DNA of 64,000 nucleotides from Clostridiales bacterium (GTDB lineage: Bacteria; Bacillota; Clostridia; Oscillospirales; CAG-272). Positions 8,038 through 16,965 of this stretch are shown here, piece after piece. Below the pieces are notes generated by a model, which was not told the DNA's origin, made no database searches, and saw nothing but the letters and a program-made list of their open reading frames with translations. The translations under genes and the position numbers were made by a program. Location: the NCBI GenBank assembly GCA_022791195.1, contig JAAVYP010000055.1, positions 22,039 through 86,038 of the forward strand. Reading direction: 5' to 3'. Within the stretch, counting starts at the first letter, position 1. The number at the start of each line of letters is the position of its first letter.

Positions 8038-10722
8038 TTACAGGTTCTCATTTTTGAGCGCATCCATCAGATTGTCTTTCTTAATTTTCTGCATCGCATA
8101 CAGCATGGTCGCAAAAACCACCGCAAATACACTGCACACGGCAATGACAACCGCAGAGGGGGGAATATGGAAAAGCAGATAGGCACCTTGTCTGACAACG
8201 CGATAGGTCAGATACGACATAACCACTGATAGAGGCAGTCCAAAGAACAAGGCTCTTGTACCATACAAAAGACACTCGTAATTCATCATGCGGTGCAAGC
8301 CGCGGCTGGTCAGGCCAACCGAGCGAAGCATGGCAAAATCCCGCCGACGCAGGGCAATGTTCGTGGACACGGTATTAAATACATTAGCAGCGGCCATGAG
8401 TGAAATGAGGACAATAAAGCCGTACGCCAATACATTGATGAGCGTGATGAGATCTTTATTTTCCTTGTCTTGTGCTATACGGTCATCAAAGCTGGTGTCT
8501 GAATCGGAAAGAGCATGCTGTTTTAACACATCCTTGATACCGGTCATCATGACCGCATAATCGTCAGTCTTAAAATACATCTGCCCGATGGCAAGCTCAC
8601 TGCTGTTCCACGCACTGTAGGGATAAATCAGCACAGGCAGATCACCCGCGGCCGTGACGCCAAGCGGCGCTTTTTCAATGCGTTCGCCTATCTTAACATT
8701 CTCGTACTCGGCCGGTGCTTTGATGCCGTTTTGCAGGTTTCCATTATCATCATAGACAGGATGCTCTCCATCTTTAAAATAACAGTAAACAATTTCCCAG
8801 CCCGAGGCTGTTTTCTCTTCATACTGCATACTATAATAGCCTTCACGCGACGGTGCCGGTTTGATAACACGCAGCTCTTCAACGCCGTCTTTGATGAATT
8901 TCAAATCATAGCTCATGCGTGTTAGCTTGCCGTTGACATAACGCTCGGTGATATAGCTTGTGCGATTCAGCAAAACTGCCGGCGGGGTGTCGGTGTTCAG
9001 ATAGGTCGCTTCATCTAGGCCGTTTTCTTGAATCAGCGTTTCGTACGATTGTTTATCCAAATAGAAGAATACCGCCTCTTGCGAAGATTCAATGCCGGTC
9101 TGTGCTTCATCATCTAAATAACGAAGATAGGAAGCGTCTAATTTCTCCTCATTTAATTCCACACTTCGGTAATCCGCACTGCTGCACGCCACCGCCTGCA
9201 CACCCGGCTGAGCCGAAAATTCGCTCACCAAACCGTCAATATCACTGTCAGTATCAAGCCCTCTGTAGCAAACATCATAATTGGCAGTATACAAGCTCAC
9301 CTGCACCGATTCTTTCAGATACATGCAGAACACGCTGGAAGAAATGAACAAGACCACGCTCATCACAAGCGAAACAACCGTCGTTCTGTATTTGCGTCTG
9401 GCCCGTTTAAAGTATTTTTTCGCCAAAAGCCCCTCTAAGCCAAAGAACTTATAAACCAAGCGAGAACTTTTTACCGGACGGGCTTTTTTTGTAATATCCT
9501 GATTTTGCCGAATCGCTTCAATCGCGCTGACAGATGACGCGCGCTTGGCCGGAATGAAAACCGAAATCATAACGGTAGCAAACGCGATCACCGCGCCGAT
9601 CAGCAAAACGACGGGGGAAAGATGCAGCGATACCCGAAATGGTGAAGAGATCAAATGCCTGAATTTATCGCCCACAAAATGAAGCGTAACGCCCATGCCC
9701 AAAATGCCGACTAACATGCCGGACGGAATGCCCGCAGCACTGACGGTAAATGCCTCAAAACAAACCATTTTGCGAATCTGCTTTTTGGTAGCGCCCACCG
9801 ATGATAAAAGGCCAAACTGTTTGGTTCTTTCTCCGATCGAAATGGAAAATGCACTGTAAATCATAGAAACCGAGCCAAGCAAAATCAAAAAGATAAAGAT
9901 GCCGGCGAGACCGTAAATCATACTGCCGAAATTGGCGTAAAGAGACATGCCGTAGAACATAAGCCGGTTCCAGTTATACTGTACCCGCTTAAGATCATAG
10001 GCGGCAATAAAAGCATCCATGTCTTTTTTAGGATTTTTCATCTGAAAATACAGATCATACACGCCCGTTTCTTCTTTGGCGCCCTCTTGTTTGGTTAAGA
10101 GCGTATAGCCCGGCGCCCAATATTTCTCAAAATCCGGCCGCTCATAGATGCCGCAAACAGTATAACGAACAGTTTCACGCGGCACAAAGATTTCCTCATC
10201 CTCGTTATACGAGGTTTCCTGATAAAACAGGCCGTCCTCCCAGGTGCGATCCCCCAGGGTCAGCTCAACGGTGTCACCGATCTGATAATTCACCTTGCCG
10301 TTTAACGCCAGGTGCTCAGGCACCAAAATCTCTGTGCTGTTTGCCGGCAGCGAACCTTCGGTCAAATGAATCGGCATAAAATCCATAAAGGCCTGGTCGC
10401 CGGCCGAAACATACACATACGGCTTGCTCTCGTTTTGGCTCTCGGTTTCGGCATATCCCAAATAGCGCAGCGAACCGGCCGCGGCAACCCGTTCGTCGGC
10501 CAGCAGTTTCCCAGCAAACGCGCCATCGGTCTGCTGAGCTGAAAAATGATAATCACCGCATTTATAAATATAGCTTCTTTCCATAAAAGAAATAATGCTG
10601 GTGCAAAGCGAAAGAATTGCGGTAAACATGGCCGCCGAAATCATCACCCCGATAATCGTAACCGCCGTGCGGGTCCGATTCTTTTTCATGGTGCTAAGGG
10701 TTACTTTATGGAGTACGTTCAT
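8038..10722 (-). CDS. FtsX/MacB-like ABC transporter permease (ABC1)
   Basis: This 894-residue membrane protein has a duplicated FtsX architecture. A first membrane helix (about 20-45) is followed by a large extracellular domain (about 46-265), three helices (about 268-397) with the sequence EAFTVSAAGIPSG, a second single helix (about 446-470), a second extracellular domain, and three last helices (about 765-885). Such permeases work with a LolD-like ATPase in mechanotransmission or peptide/lipid export and resistance rather than import. Its start overlaps the ATPase stop by four bases (ATGA). The nearby two-component genes suggest a role in response to envelope-active compounds. The substrate is not readable. 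Confidence 0.85.
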   Translation of the reverse strand: MNVLHKVTLSTMKKNRTRTAVTIIGVMISAAMFTAILSLCTSIISFMERSYIYKCGDYHFSAQQTDGAFAGKLLADERVAAAGSLRYLGYAETESQNESKPYVYVSAGDQAFMDFMPIHLTEGSLPANSTEILVPEHLALNGKVNYQIGDTVELTLGDRTWEDGLFYQETSYNEDEEIFVPRETVRYTVCGIYERPDFEKYWAPGYTLLTKQEGAKEETGVYDLYFQMKNPKKDMDAFIAAYDLKRVQYNWNRLMFYGMSLYANFGSMIYGLAGIFIFLILLGSVSMIYSAFSISIGERTKQFGLLSSVGATKKQIRKMVCFEAFTVSAAGIPSGMLVGILGMGVTLHFVGDKFRHLISSPFRVSLHLSPVVLLIGAVIAFATVMISVFIPAKRASSVSAIEAIRQNQDITKKARPVKSSRLVYKFFGLEGLLAKKYFKRARRKYRTTVVSLVMSVVLFISSSVFCMYLKESVQVSLYTANYDVCYRGLDTDSDIDGLVSEFSAQPGVQAVACSSADYRSVELNEEKLDASYLRYLDDEAQTGIESSQEAVFFYLDKQSYETLIQENGLDEATYLNTDTPPAVLLNRTSYITERYVNGKLTRMSYDLKFIKDGVEELRVIKPAPSREGYYSMQYEEKTASGWEIVYCYFKDGEHPVYDDNGNLQNGIKAPAEYENVKIGERIEKAPLGVTAAGDLPVLIYPYSAWNSSELAIGQMYFKTDDYAVMMTGIKDVLKQHALSDSDTSFDDRIAQDKENKDLITLINVLAYGFIVLISLMAAANVFNTVSTNIALRRRDFAMLRSVGLTSRGLHRMMNYECLLYGTRALFFGLPLSVVMSYLTYRVVRQGAYLLFHIPPSAVVIAVCSVFAVVFATMLYAMQKIKKDNLMDALKNENL

Positions 10723-11402
10723 GAGAAAGTCACCTCGTCACGAACAATTTTGCCATCCTCCAACGCGATGACCCGGTCAGCCTGCAGCGCAATATTTTCA
10801 TCATGGGTAATCACAATCAGCGTTTGGTCATATTTTTTGTTTGACGCTTTAAGAAGCTCTACAATTTCCTGACTGTTTTTGGAATCCAAGTTACCGGTCG
10901 GCTCATCTGCCAACACAACAGCCGGCGCGTTCATGAGCGCGCGGCCAATGGAAACCCGCTGCTGCTGGCCGCCTGAAAGCTGATTGGGCAAATGCCCCTC
11001 TCGGCCTTTTAAGCGCAGAATCTGCAAAAGCTCCTCTAAGCGTTCTTCATTGACCTTGCGCCCGTCAATCAACACGGGCAGCGTGATGTTTTCGGTCACA
11101 TTCAAAACGGGAATCAGGTTATAAAACTGATAAATCAGTCCCACCTCCCGCCGGCGGAAAACCGCCAAATGGTTGTCATCCTGCGCATAGACATCCTGCC
11201 CATTAATATAGACATGGCCGGAGGTAGGACGGTCAACCCCGCCTAAAATATGCAGCAGGGTCGATTTGCCCGAACCGGACGGCCCGATAATGGATACAAA
11301 CTCTCCCTTTTCTACCGAGAAAGAAAGACCGTCCAAGGCATGCACCTCGTTTTCGCCCCGGCCATAGACCTTAAACAAATTTTCCACTCTGATCATTTCC
11401 AT
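10719..11402 (-). CDS. ABC transporter ATP-binding protein, LolD/MacB type (ABC1)
   Basis: This 227-residue ATPase powers the 894-residue permease encoded by the overlapping next gene. Walker [10 protein letters not shown] lies at 40-48, then the signature [15 protein letters not shown], Walker [13 protein letters not shown] and the switch His in VITHD. The sequence class is that of MacB/LolD and Bce-type exporters. It is the first gene of the ABC1 operon and is preceded by a 270-base leader that contains site C repeats, an attenuator-like hairpin about 40 bases upstream, and a promoter with a response-regulator-like operator. Confidence 0.92.
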   Translation of the reverse strand: MEMIRVENLFKVYGRGENEVHALDGLSFSVEKGEFVSIIGPSGSGKSTLLHILGGVDRPTSGHVYINGQDVYAQDDNHLAVFRRREVGLIYQFYNLIPVLNVTENITLPVLIDGRKVNEERLEELLQILRLKGREGHLPNQLSGGQQQRVSIGRALMNAPAVVLADEPTGNLDSKNSQEIVELLKASNKKYDQTLIVITHDENIALQADRVIALEDGKIVRDEVTFS

Positions 11403-11434
11403 GATTCATTCCCCCTTGCGATCGCTATCAGTGC

Positions 11435-11467
11435 AAAAAATACAAGCAAATCCAAGATTTGCTTGTA
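11435..11467 (-). terminator. Attenuator-like hairpin in the ABC1 leader
   Basis: The perfect 12-bp stem TACAAGCAAATC (11441-11452) / GATTTGCTTGTA (11456-11467) with a 3-base loop is followed on the minus strand directly by six T residues (11435-11440). It has the form of an intrinsic terminator but lies between the ABC1 promoter and the ABC1 start codon. The arms match the terminal palindrome of the leader repeat family. Confidence 0.6.
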
Positions 11468-11665
11468 TTTCACCTAAAACATTAAGTAACCTTAAAATTT
11501 GGCGCTTCTGCCCTCTGGCAGAATGCTTGTTTATATAAGCAAATCTTTATTTGCTTATCCTTCTTACAGTTTTCTGTAACCTTAAAATTTGGCGCTTCTG
11601 CCCCCGGCAGAATGCTGTTTATATAAACAGCAAGCCAAATTTTTTAAGCAAATCCTTATTTGCTT
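11468..11665 (-). repeat. Leader repeat, site C: two tandem units upstream of ABC1
   Basis: Unit C2: outer stem AAATTTGGC (11585-11593) with GCCAAATTT (11634-11642) encloses TTCTGCC/GGCAGAA (11596-11612) and GCTGTTTA/TAAACAGC (11614-11631); the terminal palindrome is AAGCAAAT/ATTTGCTT (11646-11665). Unit C1 repeats the first 27 bases of C2 (11487-11513 versus 11577-11603), keeps the TTCTGCC/GGCAGAA hairpin (11506-11522), but has lost the second hairpin and the closing outer arm before its own palindrome (11537-11556). This fills the 327-base gap between the two ABC operons; no gene is seen in it. Confidence 0.75.
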
Positions 11666-11667
11666 AT

Positions 11668-11710
11668 AGTATAGCACACCCGGGTGACTTTCACATGACT
11701 GTCAAATGAC
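11668..11710 (-). promoter_or_regulatory. ABC1 promoter with 11-base-period TGAC operator
   Basis: An extended -10 TGCTATACT lies on the minus strand at 11668-11676, with no usable -35 box. In the -35 region the plus strand has TGAC at 11685, 11696 and 11707, an exact 11-base period, and the last two are part of the palindrome TGTCA-AA-TGACA (11700-11711). OmpR-family regulators bind such direct repeats and substitute for a -35 box. A response regulator encoded at 17948 or 16272 is the natural candidate; this link is inference. Confidence 0.55.
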
Positions 11711-11729
11711 AATTATGTCACTTTCCGTT

Positions 11730-13766
11730 TTACTCTCTTTTGCCGCCCGACACGATGCTGTAATACACCTTCGAGGTTAACAAATAGACAATGGTATAGA
11801 ACACGGCGAAGAGGAAGAAAGCCGCTAAAGAAACAAACAGGAACAGTTTGGTATTATAAAGCTGGAACAGCATGAGCAGCTGACGCACCAACGGAAAAGC
11901 AAAGGCGGTGTGAATGCCCGCTGCGATCAGCGGCATGAAAAAGACGGTCAGCACCTGTGAATTAATGCTCTTTTTAATTTCCTTTCGCCGCATGCCCACC
12001 TTTTGTAAGATGGTGAATTTGTCTTTGTCCTCATATCCCTCGGTCACCTGCTTATAATACATAATCAAAACCGCACCGGCGGTAAAGACAAGACCTAACA
12101 GAATGCCTAAGAAAAAGATGCCTGCGTTTAAGGCGTAAAAAGAGCCTCTTTCCGAAACCAAGCCTTCAATGCGCATCGAAGGCGCGTTTTTGTTTTGAAT
12201 GCCCATTTCACGCAAGGCGGCGCGCAGTGTTTCTTCAAGCTGTAATTTCGTTTGATCATCTGCCTGTACATCAAAGCCATAATAGTCATGCGCAAAGGAC
12301 TGATTCTCGCCAAACACTTCCTGCTGATACGCATACATGTGCTCAACAACCGATATATCCCTGACAAATACATAGATAGAGGGAACCACCATAACCGCCG
12401 ATGAGCCATTTTCGATAAAGTGTTCCACACGCCCTGCCACTTTCATCTGGCCTAACCCTTCAAGGTCTAAATAACTATAGGTATATTTGTCATGTTCACT
12501 GGCGCTGTAAAGCATAACCTCGTTTTCGTCCAAAGACTCGTTTGCGCCCAACATTCGGTTATAATCCTCAATCGGCACAAAAATGATCTGTCTGACATTG
12601 CCTGAATCGGTCATCGAAAAACTCTCCAACTTTTCCTTATCAAAGATCACGCTGTCGTCGGCCACAAGGCCTGTCAGATTCAAATAGCGGTACCGCATGA
12701 CATTTTTCGGAATGATTTCCTGTTCGGTCAACACCCGATCGACCACCGCGTCCACATCCCGAAGCGCCTGTTCGTCAAAAGTCTGGGTATCAATAATAAT
12801 ATCGCGCGGATACCGTCTTTTCAAACTGTCTTCACTGCCCACCCACAAGCAGGAGGTAGCCGAGAGCATGACAAGCACCATGGTGGACAAAATGCAGATG
12901 GAGGCAAGGCCCGCCCCATTTCGTTTCATACGGTAGGCCATGGATGAAACCGAAATAAAATGATTGGTCTGATAGTAATATTTCTTGTTTTTTTGCAGCA
13001 GCCGGCAAAACACCACCGAACCCGCGATAAACAAAATATAGGTTGCTATAATCACCATAATCACGGCCACAAAAAACAAAGTGAGTGCATCAATGGCATT
13101 TTGAATCGTCAGCGCCAGATAATAGGCGCCAGCCAAAACAGCCAGGCCGAGAAAAGCAAGCAAAAAATTGGCCTTGGGCGGTTTTTCGCCCACCTGGTCT
13201 CCCTTCAGCATTTCCACCGGTTTGGATAAATGAATCTGCCAGACAGCACGCAGCAGAATCACAAAAAAGATGCCTGCGAACAACAAAACAGAAGAGACCA
13301 CCGCCTGTGTACCAACAGCAAACGTAAAGGTTGCCTCGGCACCCAGCGTGCGCACCATCATTAACTCGGCCGCCTTGGAGAACAAAATGCCTAAGGCAAG
13401 GCCGCCCGCTATGGAAATAACCCACAAGATGAGACTTTCCCAGATCAGCACGCGCATGATATTCCACTTGCCCATGCCTAAAATATTATAAAGGCCAAAT
13501 TCTTTTTTGCGGTTTCGCATTAAAAAGGTATTGGTATAGAACAGAAAAACAGCCGCAAAAACGCCAATCACACCAATGCCGATGGATAAAATCATCTGCA
13601 TCATATCACCGCCGCGAATGGCGGCCACGCTTTCGTTGGCACTTAAAAAACAGATGATATAATACATCATCACCATGCCGATGCAGGTGAGCAGATACGG
13701 CACATAGATTTTTTTGTTTTTCGCAATACCCGAAAAGGCCAGTTTTGGATAAAAACCGAATTTCAT
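11730..13766 (-). CDS. BceB-like ABC transporter permease (ABC2)
   Basis: This 678-residue permease has the BceB layout: a first helix at about 17-37, several helices up to about residue 290 (including EFGLYNILGMGKWNI between helices), a large extracellular domain at roughly 310-520, and terminal helices at about 530-670. Bce-type transporters recognise cell-wall antibiotics bound to lipid intermediates, and also signal to a partner kinase with a very short external loop, which is encoded nearby at 15293. Its start overlaps the ATPase stop by four bases. Membrane location is clear; the inducing compound is unknown. Confidence 0.88.
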   Translation of the reverse strand: MKFGFYPKLAFSGIAKNKKIYVPYLLTCIGMVMMYYIICFLSANESVAAIRGGDMMQMILSIGIGVIGVFAAVFLFYTNTFLMRNRKKEFGLYNILGMGKWNIMRVLIWESLILWVISIAGGLALGILFSKAAELMMVRTLGAEATFTFAVGTQAVVSSVLLFAGIFFVILLRAVWQIHLSKPVEMLKGDQVGEKPPKANFLLAFLGLAVLAGAYYLALTIQNAIDALTLFFVAVIMVIIATYILFIAGSVVFCRLLQKNKKYYYQTNHFISVSSMAYRMKRNGAGLASICILSTMVLVMLSATSCLWVGSEDSLKRRYPRDIIIDTQTFDEQALRDVDAVVDRVLTEQEIIPKNVMRYRYLNLTGLVADDSVIFDKEKLESFSMTDSGNVRQIIFVPIEDYNRMLGANESLDENEVMLYSASEHDKYTYSYLDLEGLGQMKVAGRVEHFIENGSSAVMVVPSIYVFVRDISVVEHMYAYQQEVFGENQSFAHDYYGFDVQADDQTKLQLEETLRAALREMGIQNKNAPSMRIEGLVSERGSFYALNAGIFFLGILLGLVFTAGAVLIMYYKQVTEGYEDKDKFTILQKVGMRRKEIKKSINSQVLTVFFMPLIAAGIHTAFAFPLVRQLLMLFQLYNTKLFLFVSLAAFFLFAVFYTIVYLLTSKVYYSIVSGGKRE

Positions 13767-14527
13767 GCGCGATCACCGCCTGTTGCAAGCAGGGTGAGCG
13801 TATCCGAAATTTTCTGATACATCTCCTCTTCGGTGGCCTGCCCCCGATAGATTTGGTGGAACACCTCGCCATCTTTAATAAACAGCACCCGGCCGGCGTG
13901 GCTGGCCGCTTTGGTTGAATGAGTGACCATGACAATGGTCTGCCCCTCTTGATTGATTTTTTCAAACAGCCGCAAAAGCTCGTCGGTCGATTTCGAGTCC
14001 AGCGCGCCGGTCGGCTCATCGGCTAAAATCAAGCTGGGGTCTGAAATGATGGCCCTGGCCACGGCGGCACGCTGTTTTTGACCGCCCGACACCTCATAGG
14101 GATATTTTTTTAATAGCTCGGTAAGCCCTAATTTTTCAGCAATCGGCTTTAGGCGCTCCCGCATGGTCAAATATTTTTCGCCGGCCAAAACCAGCGGCAA
14201 ATAAATATTGTCCTCTAACGAAAAAGTATCCAACAAATTAAATTCCTGAAAAACAAAGCCCAAATTCTCCCGCCGGAAGACCGACATTTCCGATTCTTTA
14301 ATTTTGCTGATGCTTCTGCCATCCAAAATCACCTCGCCGCTGGTGGGTTTATCCAAAGCGGCTAAAATATTGAGCAGGGTTGTTTTTCCCGAGCCTGATT
14401 CACCCATGATGGCCACATACTCGCCCTTTTCCACCTCAAAGGTCACCCGGCGCAGGGCCTGCACCTTATCGCCGCCAAAGCGGGTGGTATATATTTTCTT
14501 TACATCTCTGACTTCTAAGATCGCCAT
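13763..14527 (-). CDS. BceA-like ABC transporter ATP-binding protein (ABC2)
   Basis: This 254-residue ATPase has Walker A GESGSGKTT (42-50), signature VSGGQKQR, Walker B LILADEPTGALDSKS and switch VTHS, as in BceA/YtsC-type antibiotic-resistance transporters. It pairs with the overlapping downstream permease. A TATAAT box and CTTAC direct repeats lie upstream (14607-14680), consistent with control by a Bce-type response regulator. Confidence 0.92.
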   Translation of the reverse strand: MAILEVRDVKKIYTTRFGGDKVQALRRVTFEVEKGEYVAIMGESGSGKTTLLNILAALDKPTSGEVILDGRSISKIKESEMSVFRRENLGFVFQEFNLLDTFSLEDNIYLPLVLAGEKYLTMRERLKPIAEKLGLTELLKKYPYEVSGGQKQRAAVARAIISDPSLILADEPTGALDSKSTDELLRLFEKINQEGQTIVMVTHSTKAASHAGRVLFIKDGEVFHQIYRGQATEEEMYQKISDTLTLLATGGDRA

Positions 14528-14606
14528 ATGCCAAACATCCTTTCTTTCCTATCGCTGCATGCAAACTTGGTTTGACTCAAAAGTAATCCCTCGGACTGAT
14601 GTTTCT

Positions 14607-14680
14607 ATTATACAAAAAAGAAAAATGCAAGACCATCGAAACGGCTTACACTTTGCTTTTTATTCTTACCGTTTTGTAAG
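14607..14680 (-). promoter_or_regulatory. ABC2 promoter and candidate response-regulator site
   Basis: The minus strand has TATAAT (14607-14612) without a convincing -35. Upstream the plus strand has CTTAC at 14645-14649 and 14665-14669, 20 bases apart, the second as part of an inverted repeat CTTAC-N6-GTAAG (14665-14680). That places the inverted repeat about 70 bases before the predicted start, where BceR-type regulators bind their targets. The regulator assignment is inference. Confidence 0.4.
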
Positions 14681-14723
14681 ATTGCATGATGATTGGCGGC
14701 AAAAGATTCTCCTTCGCCCGGCG

Positions 14724-15236
14724 TTAGCTTTCTCTTTTCAGCAAAGAATACATTTTTGTATCCATCACCTGGCCGTTTTTCACCGCATTACACCGAAGCG
14801 TGCCCTCTAAGGAAAAGCCTGCCTTTTCAAGCACTCTGCACGAGGCCGCGTTGTGTGCAAACGGCTCGGCATAGATGCGGATGATGTCACTCTTTGCAAA
14901 AACATACTCACAAATCTGCGCTGCCGCTTGGGTCATGATACCATTGCCCCACTCGTCTTCGGCGAGATAATAGCCAAGCTCACCCGTTTGCCTGTGAATG
15001 TTTTCCTGGCGAAAAACGCTAATGCTACCCACGACTTTCTCATCGACTGTAACGGCAAACGCAAACGTTTCATTTTCATCGGCGCTAAGCATAGCCGAAA
15101 TATACAAGGTGGCGTCCTGTTCTGTGTACGGATACGGCAAGCCGTCCCGAAGATTCTTTTGTATATTTTGATTGGAAAGAAAACCGGCAAGAGCGCCCGC
15201 ATCTGTTGCTTTCCATTTTCTGATTTTCACCTGCAT
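14724..15236 (-). CDS. GNAT N-acetyltransferase, RimJ/RimL-like
   Basis: This 170-residue cytosolic acetyltransferase has the RimJ/RimL pattern: an N-terminal ARKWKATDA-like strand region, then VVGSISVFRQENIHRQTGELGYYLAEDEWGNGIMTQAA (about 69-107), with the acetyl-CoA-binding turn GNGIMTQA, and NAASCRVLEKAGFSLEGTLR near 128-147. Substrate could be a protein N-terminus or a small molecule such as an antibiotic. It lies between the two-component genes and ABC2, which would fit a resistance function, but this is only positional evidence. Confidence 0.8.
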   Translation of the reverse strand: MQVKIRKWKATDAGALAGFLSNQNIQKNLRDGLPYPYTEQDATLYISAMLSADENETFAFAVTVDEKVVGSISVFRQENIHRQTGELGYYLAEDEWGNGIMTQAAAQICEYVFAKSDIIRIYAEPFAHNAASCRVLEKAGFSLEGTLRCNAVKNGQVMDTKMYSLLKRES

Positions 15237-15292
15237 CGTTGCTGCTCCCTTCGTTCATTTGATATACATATATGCGGTCCTCTGTAGCGGCA

Positions 15293-16279
15293 CTATTCCA
15301 CCTTTAGCGGCGCGCTGTCTAAATCAATCTGCACGCAGGTGCCTTTGCCCGGCTCGGACGAAGCCGAAATGGTGTGCCCTAAATTTTTGCAAATGCGACG
15401 GCACAGCGAAAGGCCAAGTCCGCTGGCTCTTTGATCAATTCGTCCGTTGTAGCCGGTGAAGCCGCTTTCAAAAATACGGGGCAAATCCTCCGGCGCAATG
15501 CCAATGCCGGTGTCCTCAATGCAAAGCACCTTCGGCGGCTTCAGGGTAATAGTGATTTGTCCGGCTTTTGTGTATTTCAAGGCGTTGGACAGTATCTGCT
15601 CAATCACAAAAAGCAGCCACTTTTCATCGGTCAGCACCTTGGTATGGAGCGGCTCGTAAGAAAGAGCAATCTTCTTGCCAATAAAAAAGGAGGCCTGTTT
15701 GCGCACTGCTTGTTTGACAATTTCATCTAAATCGTATTCCTTGATGACATAATCGGTAACATCCGAATCCAGCCGCAGATAGCACAAAACCATCTCGACA
15801 TACTGCTCGATTTTTTGCAGCTCGCCTGCCGCAGCTGGCGCTTCCGATGATGGCAGCAGCATGCGCAGTGCGGCAATGGGCGTTTTGATCTGGTGAACCC
15901 AGGTGGTATAATACTGAATCATGGCGTCAAAGCGTTTGTTTTCTTCGTCCGCCTGCCGGTGCAGCTCCTCCCAAAGATAATGGACAATGGCCTGATAATC
16001 CCTCTCCCACACGGAATCGGCCGCAGGCATATTGTCGGCGGTGACGGTAATCTCGGCCAAAAGGGTTTGCAGCCGGCGGTGTTTTTTGCAAAACCTGATG
16101 AATTGCAAAATCAGATAGACCGCCCCGATGAAGGCGCAAATCGCACCGGCATAGAGCACAGCGGCGGCCTCGATCTGAAACAGCACAAAAACAAGGGCAA
16201 AAATAAAGCAAAACAGAAGGAAAAGAAGCAGTGCGGCAAGGCGTTCTTTAAAAAAAGCAATGAATAATTTTTTATTCAA
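15293..16279 (-). CDS. Intramembrane-sensing histidine kinase, BceS-like
   Basis: From a TTG start this is 328 residues. Two helices (about 15-35 and 39-61) are joined by only a few external residues, the mark of Bce-type kinases that sense through their ABC transporter. The phosphorylated His129 lies in VHQIKTPIAAL, followed by the N box IEQILSNALKY, EDTGIGIAPEDLP and SGLGLSL. I chose TTG at 16277-16279 because it overlaps the response-regulator stop and lies seven bases after a GGGG stretch; the longer frame from 16360 adds 27 residues with no ribosome site and no family resemblance. Partner regulator at 16272, partner transporter probably ABC2. Confidence 0.85.
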   Translation of the reverse strand: MNKKLFIAFFKERLAALLLFLLFCFIFALVFVLFQIEAAAVLYAGAICAFIGAVYLILQFIRFCKKHRRLQTLLAEITVTADNMPAADSVWERDYQAIVHYLWEELHRQADEENKRFDAMIQYYTTWVHQIKTPIAALRMLLPSSEAPAAAGELQKIEQYVEMVLCYLRLDSDVTDYVIKEYDLDEIVKQAVRKQASFFIGKKIALSYEPLHTKVLTDEKWLLFVIEQILSNALKYTKAGQITITLKPPKVLCIEDTGIGIAPEDLPRIFESGFTGYNGRIDQRASGLGLSLCRRICKNLGHTISASSEPGKGTCVQIDLDSAPLKVE

Positions 16280-16943
16280 CGATATACCCCAATCCCTTTT
16301 TCGTTGTGATAAAATCTGTAAGACCCAAAAGGGCCAGTTTACCGCGCAGTCGGGCGACATTTACGCTCAGCGTATTTTCATCGACAAAGCTGTCGGTTTC
16401 CCACAGCTTATGCATCAATGTGTCCCGGCTGACCACGCTGCCCCTGTTTTCCATCAGCGTCTGCAGGATTCTAAAATCGTTTTTGGAAAGGTCAAGCCGT
16501 TCGTTCTGGTAGGTCAGTGTCGCGTCGGAAAGATTAAGCAGCGCGCCTTTATGCGAAATCAGATTGACCCGGTCATTATAATCATAGCTGCGCCGAAGCA
16601 GGGCCTGCATTTTGGCGGTCAGCACATTCAAATCAAACGGTTTGGCGATAAAATCATCAGCGCCAAGGTTTATAGCCATGATCATATTCATATTATCTGC
16701 CGCTGAAGACAAAAATAAAATCGGCACTTTTGAAACCCTTCGTATTTGCTCACACCAGTGATAGCCATTAAAAAAGGGAAGCGAAATATCCATCAGCACC
16801 AGCTGGGGCGCCAGGGATAAAAATTCCTCCAGCACAAAGCGAAAATCGGTCGCGCAGGCGGCTTCCATGCCCCATAGTTCAATATGACGGCACAGCTCCT
16901 TGGCAATGGTGTCATCATCCTCAACAATATAGATTTTAAACAT
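16272..16943 (-). CDS. OmpR-family response regulator, BceR-like
   Basis: This 223-residue DNA-binding regulator has a receiver domain with acidic VEDDD (8-12), phospho-acceptor Asp52 in LVLMDISLPF, and Lys in DFIAKPFD, then a winged-helix domain (about 125-223) ending GLGYIVE. It is paired with the BceS-like kinase, whose start overlaps its stop by eight bases. The ATG has a GGGAGGAAG ribosome site. It should act in the cytoplasm on promoters such as that of ABC2. Confidence 0.93.
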   Translation of the reverse strand: MFKIYIVEDDDTIAKELCRHIELWGMEAACATDFRFVLEEFLSLAPQLVLMDISLPFFNGYHWCEQIRRVSKVPILFLSSAADNMNMIMAINLGADDFIAKPFDLNVLTAKMQALLRRSYDYNDRVNLISHKGALLNLSDATLTYQNERLDLSKNDFRILQTLMENRGSVVSRDTLMHKLWETDSFVDENTLSVNVARLRGKLALLGLTDFITTKKGLGYIVE

Positions 16944-16965
16944 GGCTTCCTCCCCTCACACAACA

